Positions 4,918 to 5,120 of a DNA stretch of 5,120 nucleotides are shown here, one piece after another. The translations under genes were made by a program, and so were the position numbers. Under the pieces are notes generated by a model. It was not told the DNA's origin and searched no databases. It saw nothing but the letters and a program-made list of their open reading frames with translations. Every line of letters starts with the position of its first letter. Positions within the stretch are counted from its first letter, which is position 1. This DNA is from Niveispirillum sp. (lineage in GTDB: Bacteria > Pseudomonadota > Alphaproteobacteria > Azospirillales > Azospirillaceae), in NCBI GenBank assembly GCA_016463045.1, contig JAEMSB010000364.1:1-5120 (forward strand). Reading direction: 5' to 3'.

Positions 4918-5120
4918 TCACAGCCCCTTGGACGCCACCAGCTCAGCCAGATTGACCTCCGACCGCGCACCGTAATGGGTGATGATCTCCCCGGCGCAGA
5001 TGGCGCCCAGGCGCGCGCAGTCGGACGGGCTGCGGCCCTGGGTATAGCCGTAAAGGAAGCCGGCGGCGAACAGATCGCCCGCACCCGTGGTATCCACGAC
5101 CTGGGACACTTTCTCGGCGG
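4918..5120 (-). CDS. C-terminal end of a PfkB-family carbohydrate kinase, adenosine-kinase-like (partial)
   Basis: The last 67 codons of a minus-strand gene that continues beyond base 5120; it stops at 4918-4920. The peptide VVDTTGAGDLFAAGFLYG carries the second PfkB signature, DTxGAGD. The second Asp is the catalytic base that activates the sugar hydroxyl, and the GAG forms the anion hole for ATP gamma-phosphate transfer. It continues with LGAICAGEIITHYGARSEVN, typical of proteobacterial sugar kinases often annotated as adenosine kinase. The role would be ATP-dependent phosphorylation of a nucleoside or sugar in the cytoplasm, perhaps purine salvage. The substrate-determining N-terminal part is missing, so adenosine specificity is inference. 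The GTG at 5107-5109 is an internal Val codon, since the frame stays open upstream (AEK). The gene ends beside the shared terminator. Confidence 0.9.
   Translation of the reverse strand, partial: AEKVSQVVDTTGAGDLFAAGFLYGYTQGRSPSDCARLGAICAGEIITHYGARSEVNLAELVASKGL

Overview
This is a GC-rich, gene-dense chromosomal segment with strong G/C preference at third codon positions. The protein families present are a TetR-like regulator, a toxin-antitoxin pair, a DUF2059 protein, a periplasmic cyclophilin and an adenosine-kinase-type PfkB sugar kinase. Together they suggest an alphaproteobacterium, possibly of the Rhodospirillales/Azospirillaceae. That placement is inferred from composition and family recall only.

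Layout, left to right. The end of a probable TetR-family regulator (1-135) is followed by a short gap containing a 17-bp palindrome (156-172). A tightly overlapping plus-strand chain comes next: a RelE/ParE-type toxin (181-432), an XRE-type antitoxin (429-821) and a secreted protein of probable alpha/alpha-toroid fold (818-2092). Both junctions are 4-base ATGA overlaps. After a 60-base gap that can fold over the next start codon lies an exported, divergent cyclophilin-type peptidylprolyl isomerase (2153-3055). It converges, with only 3 bases between stop codons, on a minus-strand exported DUF2059 protein (3059-3562).

A 260-base divergent regulatory region (3563-3822) follows. It holds several inverted repeats, most strikingly two consecutive CTTGC-N5-GCAAG palindromes whose four half-sites lie exactly 10 bases apart. 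It separates the DUF2059 gene from a plus-strand gene for a 340-residue protein that I do not recognise (3823-4845). A perfect 15-bp hairpin with A and T flanks (4860-4893) serves as a bidirectional terminator between that gene and the end of a minus-strand PfkB-family kinase gene (4918-5120, running off the window).

How the genes work together: the toxin and antitoxin form one module, with a strong ribosome site for the antitoxin and a weak, possibly hairpin-covered one for the toxin. The three exported proteins (toroid, cyclophilin, DUF2059) suggest a cell-envelope neighbourhood, but nothing in the sequence shows that they share a pathway. I see no insertion sequence, CRISPR array, tRNA or rRNA. 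The best candidates for something undescribed are the phased palindrome pair at 3692-3726 and the unrecognised gene beside it.
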